A stretch of 64,000 bases of DNA, from assembly GCF_001712755.1 (NCBI RefSeq), contig NZ_MDKC01000001.1, positions 372,001 to 436,000 on the forward strand, read 5' to 3'. The notes beneath the pieces are model-generated. The model was not told where the DNA came from. It was given only the letters and a program-made list of their open reading frames with translations, and did not search any database. Positions within the stretch are counted from its first letter, which is position 1. Each line of letters starts with the position of its first letter. A program made the position numbers and the translations under genes. This document shows, one piece after another, positions 8,251-17,314 of the stretch. Origin of the DNA: Gottfriedia luciferensis. Its GTDB lineage: Bacteria > Bacillota > Bacilli > Bacillales > Bacillaceae_G.

Positions 8251-8302
8251 TCTAACAGTGTTAGATGTTAATCTAACGATGTTAGATAACTAACGTTGTT
8301 AG
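8251..8302. promoter_or_regulatory. Three tandem TetR operator-like palindromes
   Basis: TCTAACAGTGTTAGA (8251-8265), TCTAACGATGTTAGA (8272-8286) and CTAACGTTGTTAG (8290-8302) share the half-sites CTAAC and GTTAG. The first two are 21 bp apart, about two helical turns. They lie between the divergent TetR and methyltransferase genes. Confidence 0.75.
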
Positions 8303-8441
8303 ACGTATTTGTTCTCTTATTGTACTAGAAATAGTAACTACTTTAAAGCTCAAACAAATTACCTATTTGCTAAATCAAATAAATTTAAATAATAAGATCT
8401 GTGAACAATGATTGATAACATTAAAAAGAGTTAGGGTGGAT

Positions 8442-9107
8442 ATGATGATGAAAAATATGCGCAAGAAAAAAGATGTTGGTATTTATGGCTTTACAGCAAA
8501 ATGGTATGATAAAAATTCTCGAAAAAGTCGTCTAGCACAAATGCAAGAATATGCAACCGAAATTAAATCGTTAGTTCATGAAGGTGCTAGGATTTTAGAA
8601 GTAGCTCCTGGACCAGGATATCTATCTATTGAGCTTGCAAAAATGGGTTTTGATGTAACAGGAGTAGAGTTAAGTCCAGATTTTGTTAACATTGAAAAAA
8701 ATAATGCAAAGGAAGCAAATGTTTTAGTAGATTTTAAAGAAGGTAATGCATCAAATCTACCATGTGAAGATAACACATTTGATTTTATTGTTTGCAGTGC
8801 AGCATTTAAGAATTTTATGGATCCATTAAAGGCACTTAAAGAAATGTACAGGGTATTAAAGCCAGGTGGTACGTCACTTATAATTGATATGAATTTTAAC
8901 GCAACTGTTCAAGATATTGAAGGTGAAATTAGAAAAACTGGAATGAAGGGGTTTGATAAGTATTTTGTAAAATTTGCATTTAAAACTTTCTTGAAAAAAG
9001 GTGCTTATACAAAAGAAAATTTTGAGATGTTTTTAAATGAAACTGAATTTAAGAATTATCACATTAAGCAAGAGGATATTAGCTTATATGTATATCTTTC
9101 TAAATGA
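8442..9107 (+). CDS. Class I SAM-dependent methyltransferase
   Basis: The protein (221 residues from the chosen start) has the Methyltransf_11 signature: motif I ILEVAPGPGY (51-60), an acidic ribose-binding residue in GVELSP, and the post-motif LKEMYRVLKPGG. The substrate is unknown. I chose the ATG at 8442 because GGGTGGA sits just before it; an upstream TTG at 8412 has none. It is divergent from the TetR gene with three operators between, so it is probably the regulated target. Confidence 0.8.
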   Translation: MMMKNMRKKKDVGIYGFTAKWYDKNSRKSRLAQMQEYATEIKSLVHEGARILEVAPGPGYLSIELAKMGFDVTGVELSPDFVNIEKNNAKEANVLVDFKEGNASNLPCEDNTFDFIVCSAAFKNFMDPLKALKEMYRVLKPGGTSLIIDMNFNATVQDIEGEIRKTGMKGFDKYFVKFAFKTFLKKGAYTKENFEMFLNETEFKNYHIKQEDISLYVYLSK

Positions 9108-9180
9108 TCAGGTTTATTTACCCATTTAAATTCTAGATTGATATAATAAACAGATAGTATCTTAGAAAGTTGGAATCGGT

Positions 9181-9744
9181 TTGAGAAAATATCTTCTTTA
9201 TATTTTGTATTTTAAGCTTACATGGGATCTCATTCATTTAGTATATAAGGCTTGGGGAGAGAATAAAACGCAAACTCTAGGTTTTGATACTATTTCAATC
9301 TTCATCGATTTATTTATTATTTTGATTTTATTAAAAACAAAAAAGTCTAGAAAAAGCTTAACAAAATTTAAGCATTTCCATAACGAGGCTTTAAATTGTG
9401 ATGACAGAAAAGAATATGAAAAAGCTCTCCAAATAAGAGAAGAAGCTCTGAATTTGCACTCACTATCTGATTTACAACGTGCAGAATTATATGTTGGTAA
9501 TGGAGGAACATATTCTTATTTAAAAGATTATGAAAATGCTACCAACAGTTTCGATAAAGCTTTTGAGCTAGTTAAACTAGAAAAAATACCTTACGATGAG
9601 CAATATAAAGTAATGATTGATTGCTACGTAAAAGCAAATCGAAAAGAAGATGCAATAAAATTAGTAGAAGAATTGTTAGAAAGACAATCTTACAATAAAA
9701 AATTCAAAAGGTTGCAGCCTATAATGGATCAATTATTAACTTAA
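9181..9744 (+). CDS. TPR-like protein with membrane anchor
   Basis: The 187-residue protein has a hydrophobic N-terminal region with a likely helix near 38-50, then helical repeats (ALNCDDRKEYEKALQIREEAL; LYVGNGGTYSYLKDYENATNSFDKAF) typical of tetratricopeptide repeats. It probably mediates protein contacts at the membrane. The start is a TTG with only a weak ribosome binding site, so it could lie a little downstream. Confidence 0.6.
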   Translation: MRKYLLYILYFKLTWDLIHLVYKAWGENKTQTLGFDTISIFIDLFIILILLKTKKSRKSLTKFKHFHNEALNCDDRKEYEKALQIREEALNLHSLSDLQRAELYVGNGGTYSYLKDYENATNSFDKAFELVKLEKIPYDEQYKVMIDCYVKANRKEDAIKLVEELLERQSYNKKFKRLQPIMDQLLT

Positions 9745-9781
9745 TTTTACTAGTAGAATTCCATTTTAATAGAGAAAATTA

Positions 9782-9819
9782 TAAAAAGTCGATTCCTTAG
9801 GTGGAAATCGACTTTTTTA
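9782..9819. terminator. Bidirectional intrinsic terminator
   Basis: AAAAAGTCGATT (9783-9794) pairs with AATCGACTTTTTT (9806-9818) between converging genes. Confidence 0.85.
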
Positions 9820-9829
9820 ATATTACTTA

Positions 9830-10618
9830 TCATTTATTATTCATAAAATTTTGTTTCTCTAAATATTCTAGAACTGTTTGAGAATATTCATGATGAGATT
9901 CTTGTGTATACTTTGCAATCGTATAAATTTGTGCTAAGTTCTTTAATCCTAGTCGTTCTGTCATTTCTTTAAGCTTTGGAACGTCCATGTAACGTTGCCA
10001 GCCTTTTTCATTTCTTTCTTTATAGATTTCAAGAATATCTTCATCTGAATAATCATTATATTGTTCATAATGTACTAGACCTTGTCTTGGAAGGCGGTCA
10101 CGTAAAGCTGGATTTTCTTTAGGATAGCCTAATGAATATCCTACAACTGGTACTACATTTGGTGGTAAGTTAAGTATTTCTCCAATTTGATTGCAATTTG
10201 CAAGTGTAGAGCCCATATAACATAAACCAAGACCAGCATTCTCTGCTGCTAATGCACAGTTTTGAGATGCCAATGTAGCATCAATGGCACCAATCATAAA
10301 GCTCATGAAATTATCAAAATGTACAGGTGCATCATTAAGCGTAAGCCATTTTCTCATTCGATTAAAATCCACACAAAAAGTTAAAAGTATAGGTGCATCA
10401 ATTACCATTGATTGCTCCATATGAGCAGAATATAATTTCTTTCTAATTTCCTTGTCTTTTGTAACAATAATCGAATAAGATTGCATATTGCCACTTGAAG
10501 ACGCACGAATTCCTGCATCTAATATTTGATCTAACAGTTCTTGGCTTACTTCCTTATCTTCATATTCTCGTATTGATCTGTGCCCATGTAGTACATCGGT
10601 AAATTCCAAAGCTTTCAC
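9830..10618 (-). CDS. NfsA/NfrA-type flavin nitroreductase family protein
   Basis: The 262-residue protein shows the nitroreductase fold: N-terminal HRSIREYEDKEVS, the FMN-binding ASSSGNMQSYS, QNCALAAENAGLGLCYMG and GYSLGYP. It is a probable homodimeric FMN enzyme using NAD(P)H to reduce quinones, nitro compounds or free flavin. Length fits the NfsA/NfrA branch (about 240-250). It is monocistronic. The natural substrate cannot be told from sequence. Confidence 0.85.
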   Translation of the reverse strand: MKALEFTDVLHGHRSIREYEDKEVSQELLDQILDAGIRASSSGNMQSYSIIVTKDKEIRKKLYSAHMEQSMVIDAPILLTFCVDFNRMRKWLTLNDAPVHFDNFMSFMIGAIDATLASQNCALAAENAGLGLCYMGSTLANCNQIGEILNLPPNVVPVVGYSLGYPKENPALRDRLPRQGLVHYEQYNDYSDEDILEIYKERNEKGWQRYMDVPKLKEMTERLGLKNLAQIYTIAKYTQESHHEYSQTVLEYLEKQNFMNNK

Positions 10619-11077
10619 TCCTCATATTAAAAAGATTTCATTAGAAATAATAAAAATATACAAAATTTCGACAAATAATATGAATTTGTAATTATTTCTG
10701 AATAATCAAATTATAAAGTAAACATATCATAAAAAAACGCTACCGTACATAAATTTGTGCTTTTTAAAAATTTTTAGTAAAAATTACTCAGTTTAACATT
10801 TTTTTAGAATAGTAGAGGTTTGGGACAATGTCTAAATATGTCAAAAAATATTGCTAAGTAGATTAAGGGTTAATAGAATGATTTATTAAATTAATGAGTA
10901 AATTGATTAATTAAAATATAAACGATATGACTTTAGAAAAATTGGTAGAAACTAGTAATAGATGTGCCTATATGATTAGGAAGCTAAGGAAATAAATTGA
11001 ATATAAAAAAGAAAGTAAGCTCAGCATACTATTTTATACTGAACTTATTTTCTCAACTTTTTTATCAATCAAGTTTT
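10619..11077. other. Intergenic region, 459 bp
   Basis: No confident gene. A 22-codon ORF at 10927-10995 has a peptide core (NRCAYMIR) resembling the micro-ORF at 7397 (NRCPYWIR), but it lacks a ribosome binding site. A terminator for the minus-strand gene lies at the right end. Confidence 0.5.
11008..11056 (-). terminator. Intrinsic terminator of the GNAT/nitrilase gene
   Basis: AGAAAGTAAGCTCAG pairs with CTGAACTTATTTTCT (11009-11054) with one or two mismatches. Read on the minus strand it ends the 11078-12625 transcript. Confidence 0.65.
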
Positions 11078-12625
11078 TTATTCTAACTTTAAATTCTTAA
11101 ATTCAATTCGATATAAATCACGACGTCGATCACGTAATTGACGGACTGATCCCGTATTTCGTGAACGTCTTAATTTTTCAAGGTCAACATCTCCGACTAC
11201 GACAGTATCAACATTTGCATCACATTCACCAACAATGCCATCTCTTGCGAAGCCAAAATCAGAAGGGGAGAAAATACCAGATTGTGCATATTGAATGTCC
11301 ATGTTCTGTACATGTGTTAAGTTCCCAACTGTTCCTGCGATACAAGTATATACTTGGTTCTCAATCGCTCTTGCTTGAGCACAATATCGAACACGGAGAT
11401 AACCTTGGCGATCATCGGTACAAAATGGAACGAAAATGATATTTGCACCTTGATCGACTGCAATACGAGCAAGTTCTGGAAACTCGATATCGTAGCATAT
11501 TTGGATAGCGATTTTTCCACAATCGGTATCAAAAACATGGATTTCGTTTCCTTCTGAAATTCCCCACCATTTTCGCTCATTAGGAGTTGCATGAATTTTT
11601 AATTGCTTTTCAATCGTACCATCACGTCTAAATAGATAAGCAACATTGTAGATATTACCGTCTTCTTCAACGAAGTGAGATCCCCCAACAATATTGACAT
11701 TGTAGCGTACAGCAAGTTCTGTAAACAGTTCTATATATTGCTCAGTATAAGTTGCAAGCCTACGAACAGCCTGATCAGGACGTTTTTCTTCCAGAAAAGA
11801 CATCAATTGTGTTGTAAACAACTCTGGGAAAACAGCAAAATCTGAACCGAAGTCGGCGGCGACATCAACATAATACTCGATTTGCTTCGTAAAATCAGAG
11901 AATGAATCGATTTTTTTCATCATGTATTGTATTGCGCAAATTCTAACCGGAAATGAAGCACGATAAACACGTTTAGATTTTGGAAGATAGTCAATATTAC
12001 TCCATTCCATCAAAGTGGCAAATGAATCTGATGCTTTATCATCCGGTAGGTAACGAGTATTAATACGTTTAATAGTAAAACCTTCCATTAATTGAAATGA
12101 TAAAACGGGGTCATATATACTGTGTTTTTCTACTGCAGCTACATACTCACGTGGTGACATTTCATCTCTATGTTTATGATAATTTGGGATTCGACCACCA
12201 ATGATAATGCTTTGAAGATTTAATTGTCGAGCTAATTCCTTTCGCGCTTCGTAAAGACGATGACCAATTTTCATACGACGGTATTCTGGATCAACCATAA
12301 CTTCAATACCATACAAATTAAATCCATTCGGATCATGATTTGTAATATAACCATTATCAGTTATGACATTCCAAGTGTGCTGATCGTCATATTCGTCGAA
12401 GTCAACCATTAAACTTGAACAAGAACCAATAATTTTATCTTCATATTCTACACAAAACTGGCCTTCTGGAAAAATGCGAATATGACTTTCTAATTGTTCA
12501 CGTTTCCATCCTTCCATACCAGGAAAACAACGATTTGATAACTTCATAATTTCACTTATATCTTCCATACGTATATTTCGAACTTCAATTTTCTTCTCAT
12601 ATTTTGACATATCTGTCTCTGACAT
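11078..12625 (-). CDS. yhcX: Bifunctional GNAT acetyltransferase / carbon-nitrogen hydrolase (YhcX-like)
   Basis: The 515-residue protein fuses an N-terminal GNAT domain (about 14-190, with the acetyl-CoA loop RRMKIGHRL at 116-124) to a C-terminal nitrilase-superfamily domain (about 225-500). The Glu-Lys-Cys triad is visible as E268 in FPELF, K343 in LKIHATPNE and C377 in QICYDIEFPE. Size and domain order match B. subtilis YhcX (about 513). It probably hydrolyses an amide and acetylates an amine, but the substrates are not established. It is monocistronic with its own terminator. Confidence 0.9.
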   Translation of the reverse strand: MSETDMSKYEKKIEVRNIRMEDISEIMKLSNRCFPGMEGWKREQLESHIRIFPEGQFCVEYEDKIIGSCSSLMVDFDEYDDQHTWNVITDNGYITNHDPNGFNLYGIEVMVDPEYRRMKIGHRLYEARKELARQLNLQSIIIGGRIPNYHKHRDEMSPREYVAAVEKHSIYDPVLSFQLMEGFTIKRINTRYLPDDKASDSFATLMEWSNIDYLPKSKRVYRASFPVRICAIQYMMKKIDSFSDFTKQIEYYVDVAADFGSDFAVFPELFTTQLMSFLEEKRPDQAVRRLATYTEQYIELFTELAVRYNVNIVGGSHFVEEDGNIYNVAYLFRRDGTIEKQLKIHATPNERKWWGISEGNEIHVFDTDCGKIAIQICYDIEFPELARIAVDQGANIIFVPFCTDDRQGYLRVRYCAQARAIENQVYTCIAGTVGNLTHVQNMDIQYAQSGIFSPSDFGFARDGIVGECDANVDTVVVGDVDLEKLRRSRNTGSVRQLRDRRRDLYRIEFKNLKLE

Positions 12626-13130
12626 AATCTCACGTCCTAAATATAAATGTCTCGTTTACTAAGAGACCATTACTGGTCAATGGCATTCGATTCTAACAGT
12701 TAGGATACCCACAAATTACCTTTTCAATATAGTATAAAAGAGAAGAGGAATAAATTTTTATTACAACTGATTTAATGAAAATTAAAAAGGAGCCAAATTA
12801 GTCGGCTTTTTTTTAAATAGTTAAAAAAATTGAATTAGATGCTTTAGAGTAGTTACTTATATGCAGCTCATGAGAAGGTAAAACAGCAAAAATCTAGAAT
12901 ATAGTTACTCATAAGAAGCTCATGAGGAAGTAAAACAGCAAAAATCTGAAAATATCTAACCCATAAAAAGTTCATACGTAAATAATAAAAATCAATAATA
13001 TTATTATGTAAACTAAATAACCTACATTAACTTCATTTCACTATTTAACTAATCGTAGGACATTGACTACATACAAAAAATGCTTTAAAATTATCTTTAA
13101 TTCAAGATAGTTGAAAGGGGTTGATATGAA
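12626..13130. other. Intergenic region, 505 bp, with tandem repeats
   Basis: The left end is the leader of the yhcX-like gene; GTCTC and GAGAC at 12646-12668 could form a small hairpin. A weak AGCC/GGCT stem with a T-run lies at 12789-12815. About 150 bp is taken by the 52-bp tandem repeats annotated separately. The right end holds the MarR ribosome binding site. Confidence 0.6.
12848..13004. repeat. 52-bp tandem repeat array, locus 1 (three units)
   Basis: Units begin at 12852, 12904 and 12956, giving a period of 52 bp. The first two share GTTACT-ATA-GCTCATGAG-AGTAAAACAGCAAAAATCT with few changes; the third is degraded. Related arrays occur at about 24853-24995 and 41309-41405. All are intergenic. 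Confidence 0.75.
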
Positions 13131-13580
13131 TTGAATCAAAATGAAATTTCAACTAATTCGCTCCAGTTATATTCTGAAATTTGTAAAGCAAATCGATTTT
13201 TGACTGATGCTTCTATTAATAATATTAAATGTTTTGGTTTGAATTTAACTGAGTTTGCAGTCTTAGAATTGCTTTATCATAAAGGAGATCAGCCAATTCA
13301 ACAAATTGGAAAAAGGATATTAATCTCAAGCGGAAATATGACGTATGTTTTAGATAAATTAGAGGCCAGACGATATATTAAACGGATTCATTGTCCAAAA
13401 GATCGACGAGTCATTTATGCTGCTTTGACAAAAGAGGGGAGAAGCGTAATTAGTTGCATCTTTCCAGCTCATAGTGAAATGATTCATAACTTATTTTCTC
13501 AATTAAATTCAGTGGAAAAAGATATGTTAATCTATTTATTAAAAAAGATCGGATTAAGCAACAATCAACCTCAATGTTGA
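13131..13580 (+). CDS. MarR family transcriptional regulator
   Basis: The 149-residue protein has the MarR winged helix-turn-helix (about 35-105), with ILISSGNMTYVLDKLEARRYIKR as recognition helix and PKDRRVIYAALTKEG as wing. The TTG start follows GAAAGGGG. It lies 108 bp upstream of an SDR gene on the same strand but is separated from it by a terminator. Target and ligand are unknown. Confidence 0.85.
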   Translation: MNQNEISTNSLQLYSEICKANRFLTDASINNIKCFGLNLTEFAVLELLYHKGDQPIQQIGKRILISSGNMTYVLDKLEARRYIKRIHCPKDRRVIYAALTKEGRSVISCIFPAHSEMIHNLFSQLNSVEKDMLIYLLKKIGLSNNQPQC

Positions 13581-13608
13581 GATAAATCAATTCGAACTAA
13601 ATGGGATT

Positions 13609-13635
13609 AAAAGCTGTCGGTTGACGGCTTTTTTT
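13609..13635 (+). terminator. Intrinsic terminator after the MarR gene
   Basis: AAAGCTGTC (13609-13617) pairs with GACGGCTTT (13623-13631), followed by T residues. Confidence 0.75.
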
Positions 13636-13688
13636 GCTTAGAGTGGAAATAATATTAATAGACTAATTGTTAGAAGAGGGATAAATAG

Positions 13689-14435
13689 ATGGAAGTAAAG
13701 TTTGAAGGGAAATCAATTATTATTACAGGTGGTGCGAATGGAATTGGAGAGGGTATTGCACTTGCATTTGGAAAATTAGGTGCAATTGTTTTTATAGCTG
13801 ATGTGAATGAACAAAAAGGTAATAGAGTTGTACAGAAAATTGAAGAAAATGGAGGCAGAGCAATATTCCTTAAGACTGATGTTAGTAAAGAGGAAGACAT
13901 CATAAATCTTATTCGCAATGTCATTGATAAAATTGGTAAACTTGATATTTTAGTTAATAATGCAGGAATTTCCGCTTTTAAGCCATTTTTAAGTTTAACA
14001 ACAGATGAATGGGATCATGTAATAAATACTAATTTGAGAAGCGTTTTTATTTCATCAAGAGAAGCTGCTAAAGTGATGAAAAATGGTGGAAGAATAATAA
14101 ATATGGCATCAACGAGAGCGATTATGTCTGAGCCAAATTCAGAAGCTTATGCAGCATCAAAGGGTGGAATTGTATCAATTACCCATTCATTAGCAGCATC
14201 GCTTCAGCCAAATGGTATAACAGTAAACTGTATTAGTCCAGGATGGATTCAAGTTGATCAGAATGAAGAATTAAAAGAAACTGATCATCTTCAACATTGG
14301 TCGAATCGAGTAGGCAAGCCTGAAGATATTGCTAAAGCTTGTATTTATTTAGCTGATCCAGAAAATAACTTTATCAATGGTCAAAATATCATCATTGATG
14401 GTGGCATGACTAGAAAGATGATCTATGAAGAGTAG
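13689..14435 (+). CDS. SDR family oxidoreductase
   Basis: This is a classical short-chain dehydrogenase of 248 residues with the nucleotide-binding TGGANGIG (13-20), NNAG (90-93) and catalytic S141, Y154 and K158 in YAASK. D39 after the second strand (IADVN) favours NAD over NADP. The C-terminal GQNIIIDGG is typical of FabG-like or glucose-1-dehydrogenase-like members. The substrate is undetermined. The ATG follows AGAAGAGGGA. Confidence 0.85.
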   Translation: MEVKFEGKSIIITGGANGIGEGIALAFGKLGAIVFIADVNEQKGNRVVQKIEENGGRAIFLKTDVSKEEDIINLIRNVIDKIGKLDILVNNAGISAFKPFLSLTTDEWDHVINTNLRSVFISSREAAKVMKNGGRIINMASTRAIMSEPNSEAYAASKGGIVSITHSLAASLQPNGITVNCISPGWIQVDQNEELKETDHLQHWSNRVGKPEDIAKACIYLADPENNFINGQNIIIDGGMTRKMIYEE

Positions 14436-14436
14436 A

Positions 14437-14469
14437 AAAGCAAGGAAATTAAATTTCCTTGCTTTTTTT
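14437..14469. terminator. Bidirectional intrinsic terminator
   Basis: AAAAGCAAGGAAAT and ATTTCCTTGCTTTT form a near-perfect stem between the converging SDR and AbrB-like genes. Confidence 0.85.
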
Positions 14470-15577
14470 ATTCGTTACTGATTCGTTTTACCTTACTTTC
14501 TTGTATCCTTGTTCTAAAAATATATCTTAATAAATAGGGTACAACAATAAATATGAATAGTGTTCTAAATAGTTGATAACACATAATGACAGTTATGTCT
14601 GCGTCTACTTCTTTTGCAATTAATGCCATTTGATCCATTCCACCAGGGGCTAAACTTAGTAAGGCACTAATATGATCAATAGGGTGAATATGTGTTAAAA
14701 ATATACTAGATAAAAGCGAAAATGTTAATAAAACGACTCCACTTAAGACTGAAACTAAAACTATTTTTAATTTGTTAGTTAAGTTTTCTGGTTTCAATAA
14801 TAAGCCGATATAACTTCCCATCATTAGCTGTGAGCAATCTAAAATAACAGATGGTAATGCAGGTCCATGTATTCCAGATAAATTAAGGATAATGGTAGCG
14901 ATCATTGGTCCTAATAGCAATGCAGTAGGAAAATTTATTTTCTTCCCTAAAACTCCAAGTAGTGTACAGAAAATAGCAAAAATAATGATGTTTGGAAATA
15001 AGCCATGCCAGCTTGCTGATGAGTGGTGAATGGCTTCTGAGATCGAACTTTTATGTACATTAAAAAATGGACTGAAGATTAATAATGGAACCATAAAAAT
15101 AATCATCATAAGCCTGGAAATTTGTAAGAAAGTGACAATTGTAAAGTCAATATCTTTAATCTCTTCTGCAAGAGTAATCATTTGACTTAGACCACCAGGA
15201 ATACTACCTAATAAAACTGTTGGATAATGTATTTTAAATACTTTAGAGATTACGATCGAAATGATTATTGTAAAAAGGATGAGTAGAAAGGTCATCAATA
15301 TCATAGAAGATAATTGATGTCCAATTTGAATAAACGTAGAAGATGTAAATGATAGCCCAATTGTGTAGCCGATTATGATCATGGCTGTATCTCGAATTTT
15401 ACTTGACCAATACAATTTTATCCCTTTTATTTTAGAAAGTATAAGTACAAAAAACATTGGTCCAAGTAGCCATGGGATTGGTAGTTTAATCAATTGAAAT
15501 AAAAATCCACCAATAATTGCAATAATGAAAGTAAATAAAAGTTGAATCCATTTGTTATCGTTGTATTTTATTACCAT
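14468..15577 (-). CDS. AbrB family membrane protein (AbrB_dup, putative transporter)
   Basis: The protein (369 residues from the chosen start) has about ten membrane helices and two copies of an LGSIPGGLSQM / LSLAPGGMDQM motif, the hallmark of the duplicated AbrB (ammonia monooxygenase regulator) family, a group of putative transporters. I chose the ATG at 15577, preceded by AAAAGAAGTG. An upstream start at 15622 would add 15 residues not typical of the family. Substrate unknown. This family is unrelated to the transition-state regulator AbrB. Confidence 0.85.
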   Translation of the reverse strand: MVIKYNDNKWIQLLFTFIIAIIGGFLFQLIKLPIPWLLGPMFFVLILSKIKGIKLYWSSKIRDTAMIIIGYTIGLSFTSSTFIQIGHQLSSMILMTFLLILFTIIISIVISKVFKIHYPTVLLGSIPGGLSQMITLAEEIKDIDFTIVTFLQISRLMMIIFMVPLLIFSPFFNVHKSSISEAIHHSSASWHGLFPNIIIFAIFCTLLGVLGKKINFPTALLLGPMIATIILNLSGIHGPALPSVILDCSQLMMGSYIGLLLKPENLTNKLKIVLVSVLSGVVLLTFSLLSSIFLTHIHPIDHISALLSLAPGGMDQMALIAKEVDADITVIMCYQLFRTLFIFIVVPYLLRYIFRTRIQESKVKRISNE

Positions 15578-15824
15578 CGTTTCACTTCTTTTCAAATTAT
15601 AAAATTTTAATGTATAGATCATGTTTACATTTATTCATCGCGCTTGTTATGTTAATATCATTATTGACCTTAAGTTTATGGTATGCAAGGATTTTGCTCG
15701 GTTAGTTTTTAGAATATTTAACAGGATAGCGAAACTAATCGGCGGATATATTAAAGATAGTAAATAGTTTACAATTTTTAATTTGAAAACCCTTGCAAAT
15801 TTTAATTAGAAAGGACTAATTGAA

Positions 15825-17231
15825 TTGGCTAAACAACAAATAGGCGTAATTGGTTTAGCAGTAATGGGAAAAAACCTAGCTTTAAATATTGAAAGTAGAG
15901 GTTTCTCAATTTCTGTATATAACCGATCAGTAGAAAAAACAGAAGAATTTTTAAAAGAAGCAGAAGGTAAAAATGTAGTTGGAACATTTTCAATTGAAGA
16001 ATTTGTAAATTCTCTTGAAACACCTAGAAAGATACTAATAATGGTAAAAGCAGGTGGCCCAACTGATTCAACAATTGAAATGTTATTACCTCATCTTGAT
16101 CAGGGTGATATTTTAATTGATGGTGGAAATACATACTATAAAGACACTCAAAGACGAAACAAAATGTTATCTGATAGCGGAATTCATTTTATTGGAACAG
16201 GTGTTTCAGGTGGAGAAGAGGGAGCTTTAAAAGGACCTTCAATAATGCCTGGTGGACAAAAAGAAGCATTTGAACTAGTAAAACCTATTTTTGAAGCGAT
16301 TGCTGCAAAAGTTAATAATGAACCTTGTACAACATATATTGGACCAGATGGTGCTGGTCATTACGTAAAAATGGTTCATAATGGAATTGAATATGGTGAT
16401 ATGCAATTAATCTCAGAAGCTTACTTTTTATTAAAAAATGTACTTGGCTTAACTGCAGACGAATTACACCATGTATTTAGTGATTGGAATAAGGGTGAAC
16501 TTGATAGCTATTTAATTGAAATTACAGCGGATATCTTTACTAAAACAGACGAAGAAACAGGTAAACCACTTGTAGATGTTATTTTAGATAAAGCAGGACA
16601 AAAAGGTACTGGAAAATGGACTAGTCAAAGCACACTAGATTTAGGCGTTCCTACTTCTATTATTACTGAGTCTGTATTTGCACGTTTTATTTCTGCGATG
16701 AAGGATGAAAGAGTAAGAGCAAGTAAATTATTATCAGGTCCATCAACTAGTACATATAATGGTGATAAAGAGCAACTGATTGAAGACGTGCGTAAAGCTC
16801 TATATATGAGTAAAATTTGTTCATATGCTCAAGGATTTGCTCAATTAAGAGCTGCATCTGATGAATATAACTGGGATTTACAATATGGTGATATTGCAAT
16901 GATTTTCAGAGGTGGATGTATTATTCGAGCGGCTTTCTTACAAAAAATTAAAGAAGCTTACGATTTAGATGCTAATCTTTCGAACCTTTTACTTGATCCA
17001 TATTTCAAAGAAATCGTAGAAAGTTATCAAGGTGCTTTACGAAAAATTAGTGTAGTAGCGATTGAAGCTGGTGTACCAATTCCATGTTTCTCTGCTGCTT
17101 TAGCTTATTTTGATAGCTATCGTACAGAAACACTTCCTGCAAATTTAATTCAAGCACAAAGAGACTATTTTGGTGCACATACTTATGAACGAATTGATAA
17201 AGAAGGTAAGTTCCATACTCAGTGGACATAA
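15825..17231 (+). CDS. gndA: NADP-dependent 6-phosphogluconate dehydrogenase, decarboxylating
   Basis: The 468-residue protein spans the full family length. It has the N-terminal Rossmann [12 protein letters not shown], the substrate-binding [16 protein letters not shown] near residue 130, [12 protein letters not shown], and the C-terminal [11 protein letters not shown]. It oxidises 6-phosphogluconate to ribulose 5-phosphate in the pentose phosphate pathway. The TTG start follows AAAGGA. It converges on zwf, the first enzyme of the same pathway. Confidence 0.97.
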   Translation: MAKQQIGVIGLAVMGKNLALNIESRGFSISVYNRSVEKTEEFLKEAEGKNVVGTFSIEEFVNSLETPRKILIMVKAGGPTDSTIEMLLPHLDQGDILIDGGNTYYKDTQRRNKMLSDSGIHFIGTGVSGGEEGALKGPSIMPGGQKEAFELVKPIFEAIAAKVNNEPCTTYIGPDGAGHYVKMVHNGIEYGDMQLISEAYFLLKNVLGLTADELHHVFSDWNKGELDSYLIEITADIFTKTDEETGKPLVDVILDKAGQKGTGKWTSQSTLDLGVPTSIITESVFARFISAMKDERVRASKLLSGPSTSTYNGDKEQLIEDVRKALYMSKICSYAQGFAQLRAASDEYNWDLQYGDIAMIFRGGCIIRAAFLQKIKEAYDLDANLSNLLLDPYFKEIVESYQGALRKISVVAIEAGVPIPCFSAALAYFDSYRTETLPANLIQAQRDYFGAHTYERIDKEGKFHTQWT

Positions 17232-17256
17232 TTTTTAAATTTGTTTTTAAAAATAT

Positions 17257-17299
17257 AAAAAAGTTACCCCCTCGATATTTTGAGGAGGTAACTTTTTAT
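17257..17299. terminator. Bidirectional intrinsic terminator between gndA and zwf
   Basis: AAAAAGTTACCCCCTC (17258-17273) pairs with GAGGAGGTAACTTTTT (17282-17297) with one mismatch, between the converging genes. Confidence 0.9.
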
Positions 17300-17314
17300 T
17301 TATATAAATCGTTC

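Noticed and set aside
11161-11592. Plus-strand and other-frame ORFs opposite the GNAT/nitrilase gene
   Set aside because: They are shadows of a well-supported 515-residue gene and have no ribosome binding sites.
12848-13004. Tandem repeats as a CRISPR array
   Set aside because: The 52-bp units are contiguous and similar along their whole length, with no unique spacers of regular size and no cas genes nearby.
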